Shown here: positions 37,874 through 46,269 of the stretch, piece after piece | Numbering within the stretch: the first letter of the stretch is position 1 | Layout: every line of letters begins with the position of its first letter | Source: Tannerella sp. | GTDB lineage: Bacteria > Bacteroidota > Bacteroidia > Bacteroidales > Tannerellaceae | Direction of reading: 5' to 3' | Length of the DNA: 64,000 nt | Assembly (NCBI GenBank): GCA_031285565.1 | Contig: JAITVY010000108.1 | Location: 1-64,000 of the forward strand | The notes under the pieces: model-generated | Databases searched by the model: none | Told to the model about the DNA's origin: nothing | What the model saw: the letters and a program-made list of their open reading frames with translations, nothing else | Translations under genes and position numbers: made by a program

Positions 37874-37881
37874 CAAAGATA
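37874..37881 (-). promoter_or_regulatory. -7 box of the Mla-type operon
   Basis: TATCTTTG on the minus strand (CAAAGATA on plus), an exact TAnnTTTG match, lies 28 bp before the ATG at 37846 and within the longer open frame, so it decides the start. Confidence 0.65.
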
Positions 37882-38027
37882 GTGCAAGCCGAGAGAAGAA
37901 CAAAAGAGTGCAACCTCATAAATGTTAATATACATCAAATAAACGATCGCCACCCATAGATAGGGTAACTTAATGTGTACTCTCTTTATAAACAGACTTA
38001 AATGAAAGTCATTCCATACAAGGATAT

Positions 38028-39047
38028 ATGCAAGATACAACGATCATATTGATACTGCAACGATACATAAAGAATCAGTGTTCGGAACAGGAGTTGCGAA
38101 CATTGCTTCATCAGTTGAAGTTATCCGACAATCGCATTGACCTTGATTGGATTGTCCGGCCGCTTTGGGAGGCCATTGATAAGGAAAGCGCGCTGCCAAA
38201 TAAAGAAAGAAAAAGCGAATTGCGTAGAGAGGTATCTTCTTTATTGCTTGAAATCAAGCAGAAGAACAATACTGTTCCTTATTCCGACACAAGAGACAAA
38301 CTCCATTTAAACGGCTTTTACAAGATAGCAGCCATATTGATTCTTGTTTTCGGCGTGACATTCGGATTACTGAACATATTCGACCGTTCGCAATCAACCA
38401 TTACATATATAGAGAGTACATCCGCAAAAGGCGAAAAGAAAAGCTTACTTCTAACCGATGGTACAAATGTTATTCTTAATTCTGATACCAAACTTATCAT
38501 TCCCAGCGATTTTAACAATAAGGAGCGTATAATAGAAATAGAAGGAGAGGCATTCTTTGATGTAACCCTCAATCCCGATAAGCCTTTTATTCTAAAAAGC
38601 GGAGAGACCCGGATAAAAGTATTGGGTACTTCATTCGATTTTAAATTGTACAAGGAGGATGAATTCATCAAACTAACTGTTTCAACAGGTAAAGTCCAGA
38701 TCAATGTTGCCGACCAAGAGCTACAACTGTCCGTTTCATCCAATGAACATCTTTCAATCAATAAAAAAGACGGAAATATCCGCAAAGAAACAATTGAGGA
38801 GAATAACTATATCAAATGGATACACAGCTCCCTCTATTTTAACAGAGAACCCATCCGTGAAGTGATCAAAACAATCAATCGAACCTATAATCGAACAGTG
38901 ATTTTACAAAGTGAGGAAGCTGATTATCGCATAACAGGTATCCATCATAATAAGAGTATTGATGCGGTAATTGAAGCCATCTGTTTTACAACCGGACTTC
39001 AATATCGACACGAGGATGAGAATATAATATTATATGAAACACAGTAA
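38028..39047 (+). CDS. FecR-family anti-sigma factor
   Basis: 339 residues. An N-terminal cytoplasmic part (about 1-100) is followed by one membrane segment (KIAAILILVFGVTFGLLNIF, about 104-123). The periplasmic FecR domain shows LLTDGTNVILNSDTKLIIP and IIEIEGEAFFDVTLNPDKPFILKSG, and the C-terminal DUF4974-like part has REVIKTINRTYNRTVIL. It would hold an ECF sigma factor until a SusC-type receptor signals. No intact sigma gene is next to it: the downstream receptor is broken and the nearest sigma gene lies 9 kb away on the other strand, itself truncated. It may therefore be an orphan. Confidence 0.92.
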   Translation: MQDTTIILILQRYIKNQCSEQELRTLLHQLKLSDNRIDLDWIVRPLWEAIDKESALPNKERKSELRREVSSLLLEIKQKNNTVPYSDTRDKLHLNGFYKIAAILILVFGVTFGLLNIFDRSQSTITYIESTSAKGEKKSLLLTDGTNVILNSDTKLIIPSDFNNKERIIEIEGEAFFDVTLNPDKPFILKSGETRIKVLGTSFDFKLYKEDEFIKLTVSTGKVQINVADQELQLSVSSNEHLSINKKDGNIRKETIEENNYIKWIHSSLYFNREPIREVIKTINRTYNRTVILQSEEADYRITGIHHNKSIDAVIEAICFTTGLQYRHEDENIILYETQ

Positions 39048-39336
39048 TCAACCATTAAATAGAATGCCTATGATAAATCAGTAATCGTAAAATATAAAAA
39101 ACAGTAGCGCTGCCGCACTACTGCCTTTACTAAATTCCGGCAGGGACTTTTAAAACAGTATTGAGCCACTGAGTTGCAAAGAACCTCTGCCCGTTTTAAC
39201 AAATATCATTTATTTAAAACATTGAGCCCACTTTAAAAAGTCGAATTTGCAGAAAATTAACGTCCTACAGTTGCTTCTGAAAGGGAAAAAAAATGAAAAA
39301 GTAAACTTTTTCAAGTGGACTCAACATTACAAATGT
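39048..39336. other. 289-bp gap between FecR and the receptor remnant
   Basis: It contains a hairpin CAGTAG/CTACTG (39102-39107 and 39118-39123) with a 10-base loop. No gene is supported. A frame opens at 39247, but the receptor signal peptide begins only at 39337. Confidence 0.4.
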
Positions 39337-39730
39337 ATGAATAATAATCTAATCTATACCAAGTTTCTTATGCGAACTTCGTTAGCCGTTTGCGCTATCG
39401 CCTTATCGACTCAACTACTTTGTGCCGAAAGCGTTTTAGGACAAAACCTAAAAGAGAACAATATCCGTGGTAAAACAAATGTCGGTCAGCGACGCTTTTG
39501 AGCAGTTGACTAAAGCCACCGAATTTAATTTCTCCTATGAAGAATCCGTTATAAAAGGATTGAAAAATGTAAGCATACAAGTAGAAGAAGGTTCGATCGA
39601 TGTCATTTTGAAGGAGCTGTCCCGACACAAACCATTTAAGAATGGAACGATTCGTCCCGTCAAACTTGGGTTGAACAAAAAGTGTGAAACTTCTGCCGGA
39701 GCATACCATATCGGAAAAATTTCATTATAA
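39337..39730 (+). pseudogene. SusC/TonB-dependent receptor, 5' remnant (signal peptide and STN domain, frameshifted and truncated)
   Basis: The first frame gives a receptor signal peptide (LMRTSLAVCAIALSTQLLCAESVLGQ) and LKENNI, then leaves frame near 39470-39485. The STN domain continues in the next frame: MSVSDAFEQLTKATEFNFSYEE, VSIQVEEGSIDVILKELSR. After ELSR the similarity to receptors ends abruptly; the roughly 1000-residue plug and barrel are missing. STN domains occur in receptors that signal to a FecR/ECF sigma pair, so this was the receptor of the FecR gene upstream. It is dead by both a frameshift and a truncation. Confidence 0.88.
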
Positions 39731-39803
39731 AAACTACTCTCCGGGGTACACGCATAGTAAGAGTCTGTTATATTTTCTGTGGAATATGTAAACAGGCTCT
39801 ACG

Positions 39804-39865
39804 TTATTTATATAACACAAAAACCGTTAACAACAGATTAATGGAGATATCCACATTTTTGTTGA
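39804..39865. repeat. 62-bp direct repeat, left copy (3' end of an ECF sigma gene)
   Basis: This matches 48260-48321 at 61 of 62 positions. Read on the minus strand it encodes the end of the sigma factor (NKNVDISINLLLTVFVLYK and stop). Beyond 39865 the similarity ends. The two copies are in the same orientation and bracket the peptide cluster. Confidence 0.9.
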
Positions 39866-40103
39866 TAAATATTACATAACGAAGTAAAAACAAGCAAAGT
39901 GTACTATTCAGGACAGTATGTTGTAAAACATGGAACTTTTCTTGGGATTTTTATATGACATATATCATATATATCTATATTTACACTAAATATAATTATA
40001 CGCATTTCATATAACAACAACGTAACGAAATATAAATCAAACAGATTAATCACATTAACGCTGCGCAAAGCAGCATATTGTCCAACATTTAAAATTTTAT
40101 CTT
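39866..40103. other. Upstream region of the peptide precursor gene
   Basis: A very AT-rich stretch. An inverted repeat ATATGA/TCATAT (39953-39958 and 39965-39970) lies about 7 bp before a TATATTTA sequence that misses the -7 consensus by one base; together they look like a promoter with an operator, unproven. A 5-bp hairpin GCTGC/GCAGC (40060-40074) lies in the leader, 30 bp before the start codon. Confidence 0.4.
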
Positions 40104-40304
40104 ATGAACGAAATGAAAAAATTGAAGCTTACCCGGTTAAGCAAAGCGGAATTAGACAAAAAAGACATGAACAAACTTCGTGGAGGTGGTTGTTGTATTT
40201 GTGGGTGCTACGGACCAAGTGGAACTGGTGACAATGCCGGATATAACAACAGTGGAAGCCTATCTTCTCCATGGGGTGGCTATGGTAACGGAAGTTTTGG
40301 ATGA
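40104..40304 (+). CDS. Ribosomal peptide precursor of the GG-Bacteroidales family
   Basis: 66 residues. The leader (1-28) is charged and ends KKDMNKLRGG, a double-glycine cleavage site preceded by LSKAELDKKDM as in the TIGR04149-type precursors. The predicted core (29-66) starts GCCICGCYGPSG and ends with a Gly/Ser/Asn-rich tail closing GYGNGSFG. Four cysteines (30, 31, 33, 35) crowd at the start; Ser and Thr are spread over the rest. It is followed by the radical SAM gene after a 214-bp gap with a long palindrome. Thioether or other crosslinks at the Cys cluster and sugars on Ser/Thr are possible but unproven. An internal ATG at residue 4 is an alternative start. Confidence 0.88.
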   Translation: MNEMKKLKLTRLSKAELDKKDMNKLRGGGCCICGCYGPSGTGDNAGYNNSGSLSSPWGGYGNGSFG

Positions 40305-40311
40305 AAAAAGA

Positions 40312-40453
40312 AGAGGGTGTGTCAAAAGTCCGCATCGTCATTGCGAGAAGGCTTTAGCCGACGAAGCAATCCAGCCTACAAGCTATATACACTGGATTGC
40401 TTCACCTACGGTTCGCAATAACGGGACAATATCCGATTTTCGACACACCCTCT
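40312..40453. repeat. 142-bp long palindrome (MITE/REP-like) between precursor and maturase
   Basis: Outer arms AGAGGGTGTGTC (40312-40323) and GACACACCCTCT (40442-40453) are perfect. Inside, GTCATTGCGAG and GAAGCAATCCAG on the left face CTGGATTGCTTC and CGCAATAAC on the right, so the whole element folds into one long hairpin. The CATTGCGAG and GAAGCAATCC core is widespread in intergenic repeats. It begins 8 bp after the precursor stop codon. Confidence 0.85.
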
Positions 40454-40518
40454 TTAAACAACGATTGATGGCGTTTTTGAGTTGACGGCAACGATGTTAC
40501 ACTTCTTGATTTGATAAT

Positions 40519-41952
40519 ATGAAGGATCTTATTTATGCAAAATCCGGGCATGGCTATCTCTATTCCGAAAGTAAGAACAGCTTTCTTTTTATACCTCCCG
40601 GTTTTATTTCAGACACAAACGATTCGGAGTCCGATACCGATTATTACAAACGAAAACAGGCTTTTTGGGAAGAAAAAGGTGTGTTTACACCTGAAAAGCG
40701 GAACTTGGATACGGCTTACGATACCGCATATATCGAATCGAACTTGGCAAACCTGAGGCAATTACTGATTGAAGTGACGGATGATTGCAACTTGTCGTGT
40801 ACATACTGCGGGTATGGGGAATTATATGGTAATTACGATAAACGAAAAGGGAAAAATCAAACGTTTGAGAACGTAAAAGCATTGATTGATTACCTTGCCG
40901 GATTATGGCTATCCGATAAAAATATTTCTTTTGATACGATTATCTATATCGGTTTTTATGGCGGCGAACCTTTACTGAATTTTCCGCTGATCAAACAAAC
41001 CATTGACTACCTTGAAACCATACCCATCGAAGGATTGAAGTTTGAGTATAACATGACGACTAACGGCGTGTTGTTGTCCCGTTATATGGATTATCTGGCG
41101 GAAAAAGAGTTTCATTTACTCATCAGTTTAGACGGAACACGGGAAAACAACAGTTACCGGGTGACCAAATCCGGGAAGGAATCGTTTGATACGATCATCT
41201 CCAACGTACAAAAATTACAGGAAACATATCCCGATTATTTCGAAGCTTTTGTGGGGTTTAATAGCGTATTGCATAACCGTAATTCTGTTGCAAGTAGTTA
41301 TGAATTTATAAAACAGCTGTTTAATAAAAAAACATCTATCGGAGAGTTAAGTTACAGCGGCATTGTAGAAGAACAGCGGGAAGCATTTGCCACCATGTTT
41401 ACGGAGAAATCCGCCAGCATGAAGCAGGCGATGAATTGCGAAGCGGTAGTAGAAGATTTATTCGGTATTGATCCTCAAACCATGCAACTAAGTAATTTCT
41501 TTGAAGCGTATACGGATCATACGTATCGCAGTTTGCCGGATCTGTTTTTCAAAAAAGACACGATTACCTATTTACCGACCAGTACATGCCCTCCTTTTTA
41601 TAAGAAAATATTCCTGACCGTAAACGGTAAAATTCTGCCATGTGAAAAAATCGGTCAGCGAACGCCGTTGGGTTCGGTTACGAACGGAGTAGTGGAACTG
41701 CATAGCGAGGAGATTAAAAAGATCTATATGAAGTTGTACGGTGATATCATCCGGCAATGTGAGAAATGTTATGCATGGAAAAATTGTGGCTGTTGCATTT
41801 ATCTGTTTAACGCCAATAAAGAAGGTAAAATCGTTTGTGACCGGTTTTTCGGCAAGAAAGAAATCATCGCTTACTTTGCCGACGCGCTTTCGACACTCGA
41901 AGAAAAGCCCGAATACTATGAAAAGATCAGTAAAGAATTAACCATTGATTAA
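40519..41952 (+). CDS. Radical SAM peptide maturase, GG-Bacteroidales type
   Basis: 477 residues. The radical SAM cluster motif is CNLSCTYC (Cys 90, 94, 97), followed by the SAM-binding GFYGGEPLLNF. The N-terminal 80 residues may hold a precursor-recognition fold. The C-terminal part is SPASM-like: a cysteine at CPPFYKKIFLTVNGKILPC and a CEKCYAWKNCGCC cluster, consistent with auxiliary iron-sulfur clusters, then a final CDRFF. The domain order fits TIGR04148-type maturases that act on the adjacent precursor. The stop codon overlaps the start of the next gene by one base (TAATG). The product chemistry (thioether, C-C link or epimer) cannot be told from sequence. Confidence 0.92.
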   Translation: MKDLIYAKSGHGYLYSESKNSFLFIPPGFISDTNDSESDTDYYKRKQAFWEEKGVFTPEKRNLDTAYDTAYIESNLANLRQLLIEVTDDCNLSCTYCGYGELYGNYDKRKGKNQTFENVKALIDYLAGLWLSDKNISFDTIIYIGFYGGEPLLNFPLIKQTIDYLETIPIEGLKFEYNMTTNGVLLSRYMDYLAEKEFHLLISLDGTRENNSYRVTKSGKESFDTIISNVQKLQETYPDYFEAFVGFNSVLHNRNSVASSYEFIKQLFNKKTSIGELSYSGIVEEQREAFATMFTEKSASMKQAMNCEAVVEDLFGIDPQTMQLSNFFEAYTDHTYRSLPDLFFKKDTITYLPTSTCPPFYKKIFLTVNGKILPCEKIGQRTPLGSVTNGVVELHSEEIKKIYMKLYGDIIRQCEKCYAWKNCGCCIYLFNANKEGKIVCDRFFGKKEIIAYFADALSTLEEKPEYYEKISKELTID

Positions 41953-43211
41953 TGATGAACAGAAACGATCCGGACTATTGGTTTTATTTGGAACCTTATA
42001 CTTTTCTCTTTCATGAAGGTGACGCTTTTGTAGTGTACAACACATTGAACGGGGCGTATATTGACTGTTCGTTATATCCGGGCATACAGGATATCTTACA
42101 GGAATTATATGTTTCCGATACAAATTATTGTGTAGGATTACATGAAGAGCAGCTTAGACAGGAAACGTTGCGCTCTTTTATCCGGGAAATCCGGAACACT
42201 TTCTCCGGCGATATGGTGAAAAATACGCACGGGACAGCTCCTTTTATCTTTAAACCGATACTGAGGCTTTATAGTCATCCCGGCGATTTAAAAGCGAAGC
42301 AGGAGAATTTGCTCGGATTAAGCAGTTTGCTGTATCTGCATGAAGTGGCCTTTTATTTGGGAAATCCATGTCGGCGGAATTGCCCGGATTGCAAGCGTTA
42401 TTACAAACAGTTCTATCATTGCACCTGTCCGGAGGAAGAACAGGTCATGACATTTGACGATTATGAGAAGATCATCGCTCAATTGGAATTGTGTCAATTG
42501 GATAAATTGTGCCTGATTCCGGGAGAGAATGCCGATAAGGAATTGGTACAAAAACTACTGTTTCAGTTGCAGAGGTCGCCGTTAAAGAAAGAGGTAATAC
42601 TTCATGATACCTCTTCGCCGGACGTAACGAATGATTTTCTACAAGCCGGTTTTGCCGTGAAAATAATGACACACTTAACCGGAGAAGTGTCGGATTTACA
42701 AACGAAGTTGAATGCTGTAACGGATAAGAAGCTGACCCGGGTGTTTATTATTACGGATGAGTCGGATTTGAAACAGTTGGATCTGCTGAAAATACCGGAT
42801 GACGTACCTTATGAGGTTATTCCTTATTTCAATGGTTTTAATCTGCCGTTTTTTGAAAAATTCGTATACAACGAGTTAGATGACATTCTCCGGGAGCCTG
42901 TCGAAAAGCAGGCGATTTTCAGGAGGCAGGTGCTGAATGAAAACTTCTTCGGGGAACTGTCTGTTTTTCCATCGGGGCAAGTCTATGCAAATCCGAACGA
43001 TCCTTCGATCGGTCATGTATTGCATCAAAAACTGACGGAGATTGTTTACCGGGAAATAAGCGATTCCAAGGCATGGCTCAAAACACGGGAAGAAGGTGCA
43101 TGTGGGAAATGCGTTAACAAATACCTGTGTCCTTCGCCAAGCAATTACGAAGTCGTCATAAATAAATCCGATTTATGCCATATAAGAAGCTGTTTTGAAT
43201 TTTACAACTAA
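41952..43211 (+). CDS. Radical-SAM-like partner protein ('pseudo-rSAM' of the GG-Bacteroidales system)
   Basis: 419 residues. An N-terminal part (YWFYLEPYTFLFHEGDAFVVYNT) recalls peptide-binding RRE-like domains. It then has GNPCRRNCPDCKRYY, a CxxxCxxC triplet (Cys 140, 144, 147), although families of this type are usually called pseudo-radical SAM. Further cysteines occur at YHCTCP and at the C-terminus (GACGKCVNKYLCP, LCHIRSC), which could bind another cluster. The glycine motif that normally binds SAM is not obvious. It is coupled to the maturase by overlapping start and stop codons. It may help present the precursor or perform a second modification. Confidence 0.85.
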   Translation: MMNRNDPDYWFYLEPYTFLFHEGDAFVVYNTLNGAYIDCSLYPGIQDILQELYVSDTNYCVGLHEEQLRQETLRSFIREIRNTFSGDMVKNTHGTAPFIFKPILRLYSHPGDLKAKQENLLGLSSLLYLHEVAFYLGNPCRRNCPDCKRYYKQFYHCTCPEEEQVMTFDDYEKIIAQLELCQLDKLCLIPGENADKELVQKLLFQLQRSPLKKEVILHDTSSPDVTNDFLQAGFAVKIMTHLTGEVSDLQTKLNAVTDKKLTRVFIITDESDLKQLDLLKIPDDVPYEVIPYFNGFNLPFFEKFVYNELDDILREPVEKQAIFRRQVLNENFFGELSVFPSGQVYANPNDPSIGHVLHQKLTEIVYREISDSKAWLKTREEGACGKCVNKYLCPSPSNYEVVINKSDLCHIRSCFEFYN

Positions 43212-43257
43212 TGATATGATGAATAAATTCAAAGCAACTTCTAAAAAAATAATGATT

Positions 43258-44436
43258 ATGAAAAAGAGCACTTTATCATTGATACTTGTTATCGCTCTGC
43301 TTCTTTCGTCCTGCGGCGGCGAACAAAAGAAGCGGTTGACGTTAGCAGACTGTCCTGTGATTGCATCCAAGACAGGGGATTTAATTACGCTGGATTATTC
43401 GGCCGTTAAGGATACATTTAACGTCCCCCTCGGTATTTTCCTGTCCGATTATGAACTCATCCGGCTGGAAAATTCGGAAGAAGCGCTGTTAGGAGAAACC
43501 GGCTCTATTGCTGTCAGTGAAAATTATATCGGTATTTATAATTCAAATCCAAAAGGTTACAAACTGTTTAATCGCAAAGGAGAATATCTTCGAACCATAT
43601 CATCTGTTGGTCAAGGCCCCGATGAATATTTTATGACAATTTATGACAGTTATATTGACGAAAAAAACGGGATGATTTATTTACTGCCAGGCATGACGAA
43701 AAAATTGTTGGTATTCGATTTGGAAGGGAATCCGCAGCAACGTATCCCTTTTCCTTTTATGGTTCATAAGGGGCGTTTCCGGATTGATGCGGAGAAGAAG
43801 GAGTTAATTATGACGGCGCTGCCTTTTTTAGACACACCGTTCGTTACCTGGCGGCAGGATTTTGAAGGGAATATCCTGCAACATATTGACGCCGGACATT
43901 TCGTTATTGATCCGGGCGATTACGGCAATGAAGTGAATCAATCACAAAATACAACTGCGATGGATTTTTCCCTGTTTCATTGGGGACCAACTGTCGATTC
44001 GCTCTACCATTACAATGAACAGCAGAATGTCTTGGAACCTGTTTTTACCGTCAAGTGGAAAGGCGATGATATCATACGTCACGGATACACTGAATTGCCG
44101 ACCCACTATTTTATTGATTTAGACTTTCAGTTCACTGATCATGTGCCCCGTCATCTACGGATTCTATTGGATAAAACCACTTTGCGCGGTTGCTATGCAA
44201 ACCTGAGATTTAATATGTTGGGAAACATTGCCGGCCCTCCCTGGTTAACTTTTAACAGGGGATATTGTATTGCCAATATGTTTCCGTATGAGCTGAAAGA
44301 GCAGTTGAAAAAAGCGCTTTTAAAGCCTGAAAGAATGACCTTGGAGATGAAAGAAAAGCTGATAAAATTAGATAACAGCCTTACGGAAGATGATAACAAT
44401 GTGTTGTTTATCGGGAAATTGAAAGGGGTGGAATGA
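43258..44436 (+). CDS. Six-bladed beta-propeller lipoprotein
   Basis: 392 residues from ATG at 43258. The frame opens at 43195, inside the previous gene, but only the internal start puts the lipoprotein signal first (MKKSTLSLILVIALLLSSC, lipobox LSSC). The rest resembles the DUF5128/DUF4934 six-bladed beta-propeller group: DYELIRLENSEEALLGETG, YIGIYNSNPKGYKLFNRKG, RTISSVGQGPDEYF and MIYLLPGMTKKLLVFDLEG. These lipoproteins often accompany GG-Bacteroidales peptide genes; their role is unknown, perhaps immunity, transport or sensing at the cell surface. Its 3' end overlaps the LanC-like gene by 4 bp. Confidence 0.88.
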   Translation: MKKSTLSLILVIALLLSSCGGEQKKRLTLADCPVIASKTGDLITLDYSAVKDTFNVPLGIFLSDYELIRLENSEEALLGETGSIAVSENYIGIYNSNPKGYKLFNRKGEYLRTISSVGQGPDEYFMTIYDSYIDEKNGMIYLLPGMTKKLLVFDLEGNPQQRIPFPFMVHKGRFRIDAEKKELIMTALPFLDTPFVTWRQDFEGNILQHIDAGHFVIDPGDYGNEVNQSQNTTAMDFSLFHWGPTVDSLYHYNEQQNVLEPVFTVKWKGDDIIRHGYTELPTHYFIDLDFQFTDHVPRHLRILLDKTTLRGCYANLRFNMLGNIAGPPWLTFNRGYCIANMFPYELKEQLKKALLKPERMTLEMKEKLIKLDNSLTEDDNNVLFIGKLKGVE

Positions 44437-45068
44437 AAAGGATGGAAAATGTAAGGCGCATTGCTAATTACCTGATTGTAAACAGCTCTTCCCTGCATGA
44501 TATCGGTCTGTTTAACGGTAAAATGGGAATAAGCGTCTTCTTTTTTCATTATGCAAGGTTTGTAAAAGAGGAAATCTATGCCGGATTTGCGAAGCTCTTA
44601 TTGGAGCAGGTTATGGACGATATCACTACGTATACACCGGTTAATTTGCAGGATGGTTTATGTGGAATCGGATGGGGGATAGAGTATTTGGTTCAGGAGG
44701 GTTTTATCAAAGCGGATACGGATGAACTATTCGCCGAGTTGGATATGCAGGTCATGAGCGTGGATGTTAGCCGGATATCCGATTACAGCCTTGCTACCGG
44801 ATTGAAGGGAATAGTGCACTATTGGTTAAGCCGATGCAGGAATCAAAAGGATAACGGCTATCCTTTTGACCGGCAATACCGGAGTCATTTGGAAGATACA
44901 CTGAAGGAGTATAAGGCCGGTTTAACTGATCCTTTCCGGCAGTCACATGTATTGCATATACCGGACATCATCCGGAATAATACGCCTTTTACCGGCATAT
45001 CCGAAGATGTTTCTTTAGGATTGAATAATGGATTGGCCGGAATAGGATTAAAAGAAATAACAGGATGA
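44433..45068 (+). CDS. Short LanC-like protein
   Basis: 211 residues, about half the size of a LanC cyclase. It shows glycine-rich helix-hairpin repeats of the LanC toroid: GLFNGKMGISVFFFHYAR, NLQDGLCGIGWGIEYLV, ATGLKGIVHYWL and, at the end, GLNNGLAGIG. The zinc ligands of LanC (a Cys in WCYG and a Cys-His pair) are not found. It may be a dedicated subfamily that binds peptide without cyclising it, or a shortened relic. The reading frame is intact and it overlaps both neighbours by 4 bp, which argues that it is expressed and used. Confidence 0.75.
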   Translation: MKRMENVRRIANYLIVNSSSLHDIGLFNGKMGISVFFFHYARFVKEEIYAGFAKLLLEQVMDDITTYTPVNLQDGLCGIGWGIEYLVQEGFIKADTDELFAELDMQVMSVDVSRISDYSLATGLKGIVHYWLSRCRNQKDNGYPFDRQYRSHLEDTLKEYKAGLTDPFRQSHVLHIPDIIRNNTPFTGISEDVSLGLNNGLAGIGLKEITG

Positions 45069-46213
45069 AACATCTGTATCTGTTTGAAGAAGCAACCGGT
45101 AATGCGGCCGTTTTTGGAGTAGGTACCTACATAAAAAACCTTTTATCCGTATTAAAAGAAGAAGATATAAAAATAACCGTCTGCCGAACGATCGGAAGCC
45201 ACACAGAATTAGACATAACATACGATCAAACGATCCGGTATATTCATATACCTGCTCCCGCAGATCGATATGCAGATAAGCGGGACTATTATACGAATGT
45301 CTTTTTTGTCGTTTATCCTTTCATTGATAAGGATGAAAAGAATGTATTCCATTTTAATTATTTGAACTGTTCGAAAATAGCCGGGTTATTAAAACAGCAC
45401 ACCCATGCCAAAATTCTGCTTACGATTCATTACAGGCAATTATCAACGTCTGAGAATAAGGATGCCGAGAGAGAATTTGTAAACGAATATTGTGACAAAA
45501 TAATCGTACTAAGCAGACATGCTTATGTTTCGTTACTGAACGATTTTTCCGTGAATCCGGAAAAGATCATGATAATCCCCAATGGCATTGAAGATCGTTT
45601 CGAATGGATGCATAAAGATGAATTGCAAAACATCAGGGAATATTTCAACATATCTCCAAATGAAAAGGTCATTACGTTTGCAGGAAGATTGGATGCAAAT
45701 AAAAATATATCCGTATTGATTCGTGCTTTCCTGCAAGTAGAAAAAACAGATAAATCGATTCGATTAGTTATTGCCGGAACAGGAGATTTTTCATCTGCAT
45801 TTAGTGCGATCAGTCACTCATGGGGGAAAATAACCTTTACCGGTTTTTTAAATAAACAGGATCTGTATAAACTCTATCAAATAACCGATTTGGGAGTCAT
45901 CCCATCCGTTTATGAAGAATTCGGATATGTAGCGGTTGAAATGATGATGCATCAGATCCCAGTTATCGCAAATGATACTTCCGGTCTGGCAGAAATAATC
46001 GAAAATAATATTTCCGGAAAACTGGTTAATATATTTTCTAAGAAAACAGAGCGACAAGCAGTAATAACCCTATCTGATTCTATCGAAAAAATGCTTACCA
46101 ATAAGCATGTATGCCTTCAGATGGGAATAAATGGTAGAAAATGTTTTCTGGAAAATTATGAAATCTCTTTATTTAAGAAAGAAATGATCAAATTATACAA
46201 CACTCTATTTTAG
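45065..46213 (+). CDS. GT4-family glycosyltransferase of the GG-Bacteroidales peptide system
   Basis: 382 residues, GT-B fold. The N-terminus (KHLYLFEEATGNAAVFGVGTYIKNLL) matches the glycosyltransferases found with GG-Bacteroidales peptides (TIGR04157-type). The donor-binding domain has FAGRLDANKNISVLIRAF, VIAGTGDF and the GT4 signature EEFGYVAVEMMMHQIPVIANDTSGLAEII. It overlaps the LanC-like gene by 4 bp, so it belongs to the same transcript. The acceptor may be the peptide or a surface sugar; the gene order favours the peptide. Confidence 0.9.
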   Translation: MKHLYLFEEATGNAAVFGVGTYIKNLLSVLKEEDIKITVCRTIGSHTELDITYDQTIRYIHIPAPADRYADKRDYYTNVFFVVYPFIDKDEKNVFHFNYLNCSKIAGLLKQHTHAKILLTIHYRQLSTSENKDAEREFVNEYCDKIIVLSRHAYVSLLNDFSVNPEKIMIIPNGIEDRFEWMHKDELQNIREYFNISPNEKVITFAGRLDANKNISVLIRAFLQVEKTDKSIRLVIAGTGDFSSAFSAISHSWGKITFTGFLNKQDLYKLYQITDLGVIPSVYEEFGYVAVEMMMHQIPVIANDTSGLAEIIENNISGKLVNIFSKKTERQAVITLSDSIEKMLTNKHVCLQMGINGRKCFLENYEISLFKKEMIKLYNTLF

Positions 46214-46269
46214 TCATATCTTTGCTTATCAGATAAATATGGACTGAAAGAATGATAATCTGAAAGAAC

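Noticed and set aside
38318-38785. 155-codon minus-strand open frame inside the FecR gene
   Set aside because: It is an antisense shadow of a well-supported FecR coding region with no family similarity.
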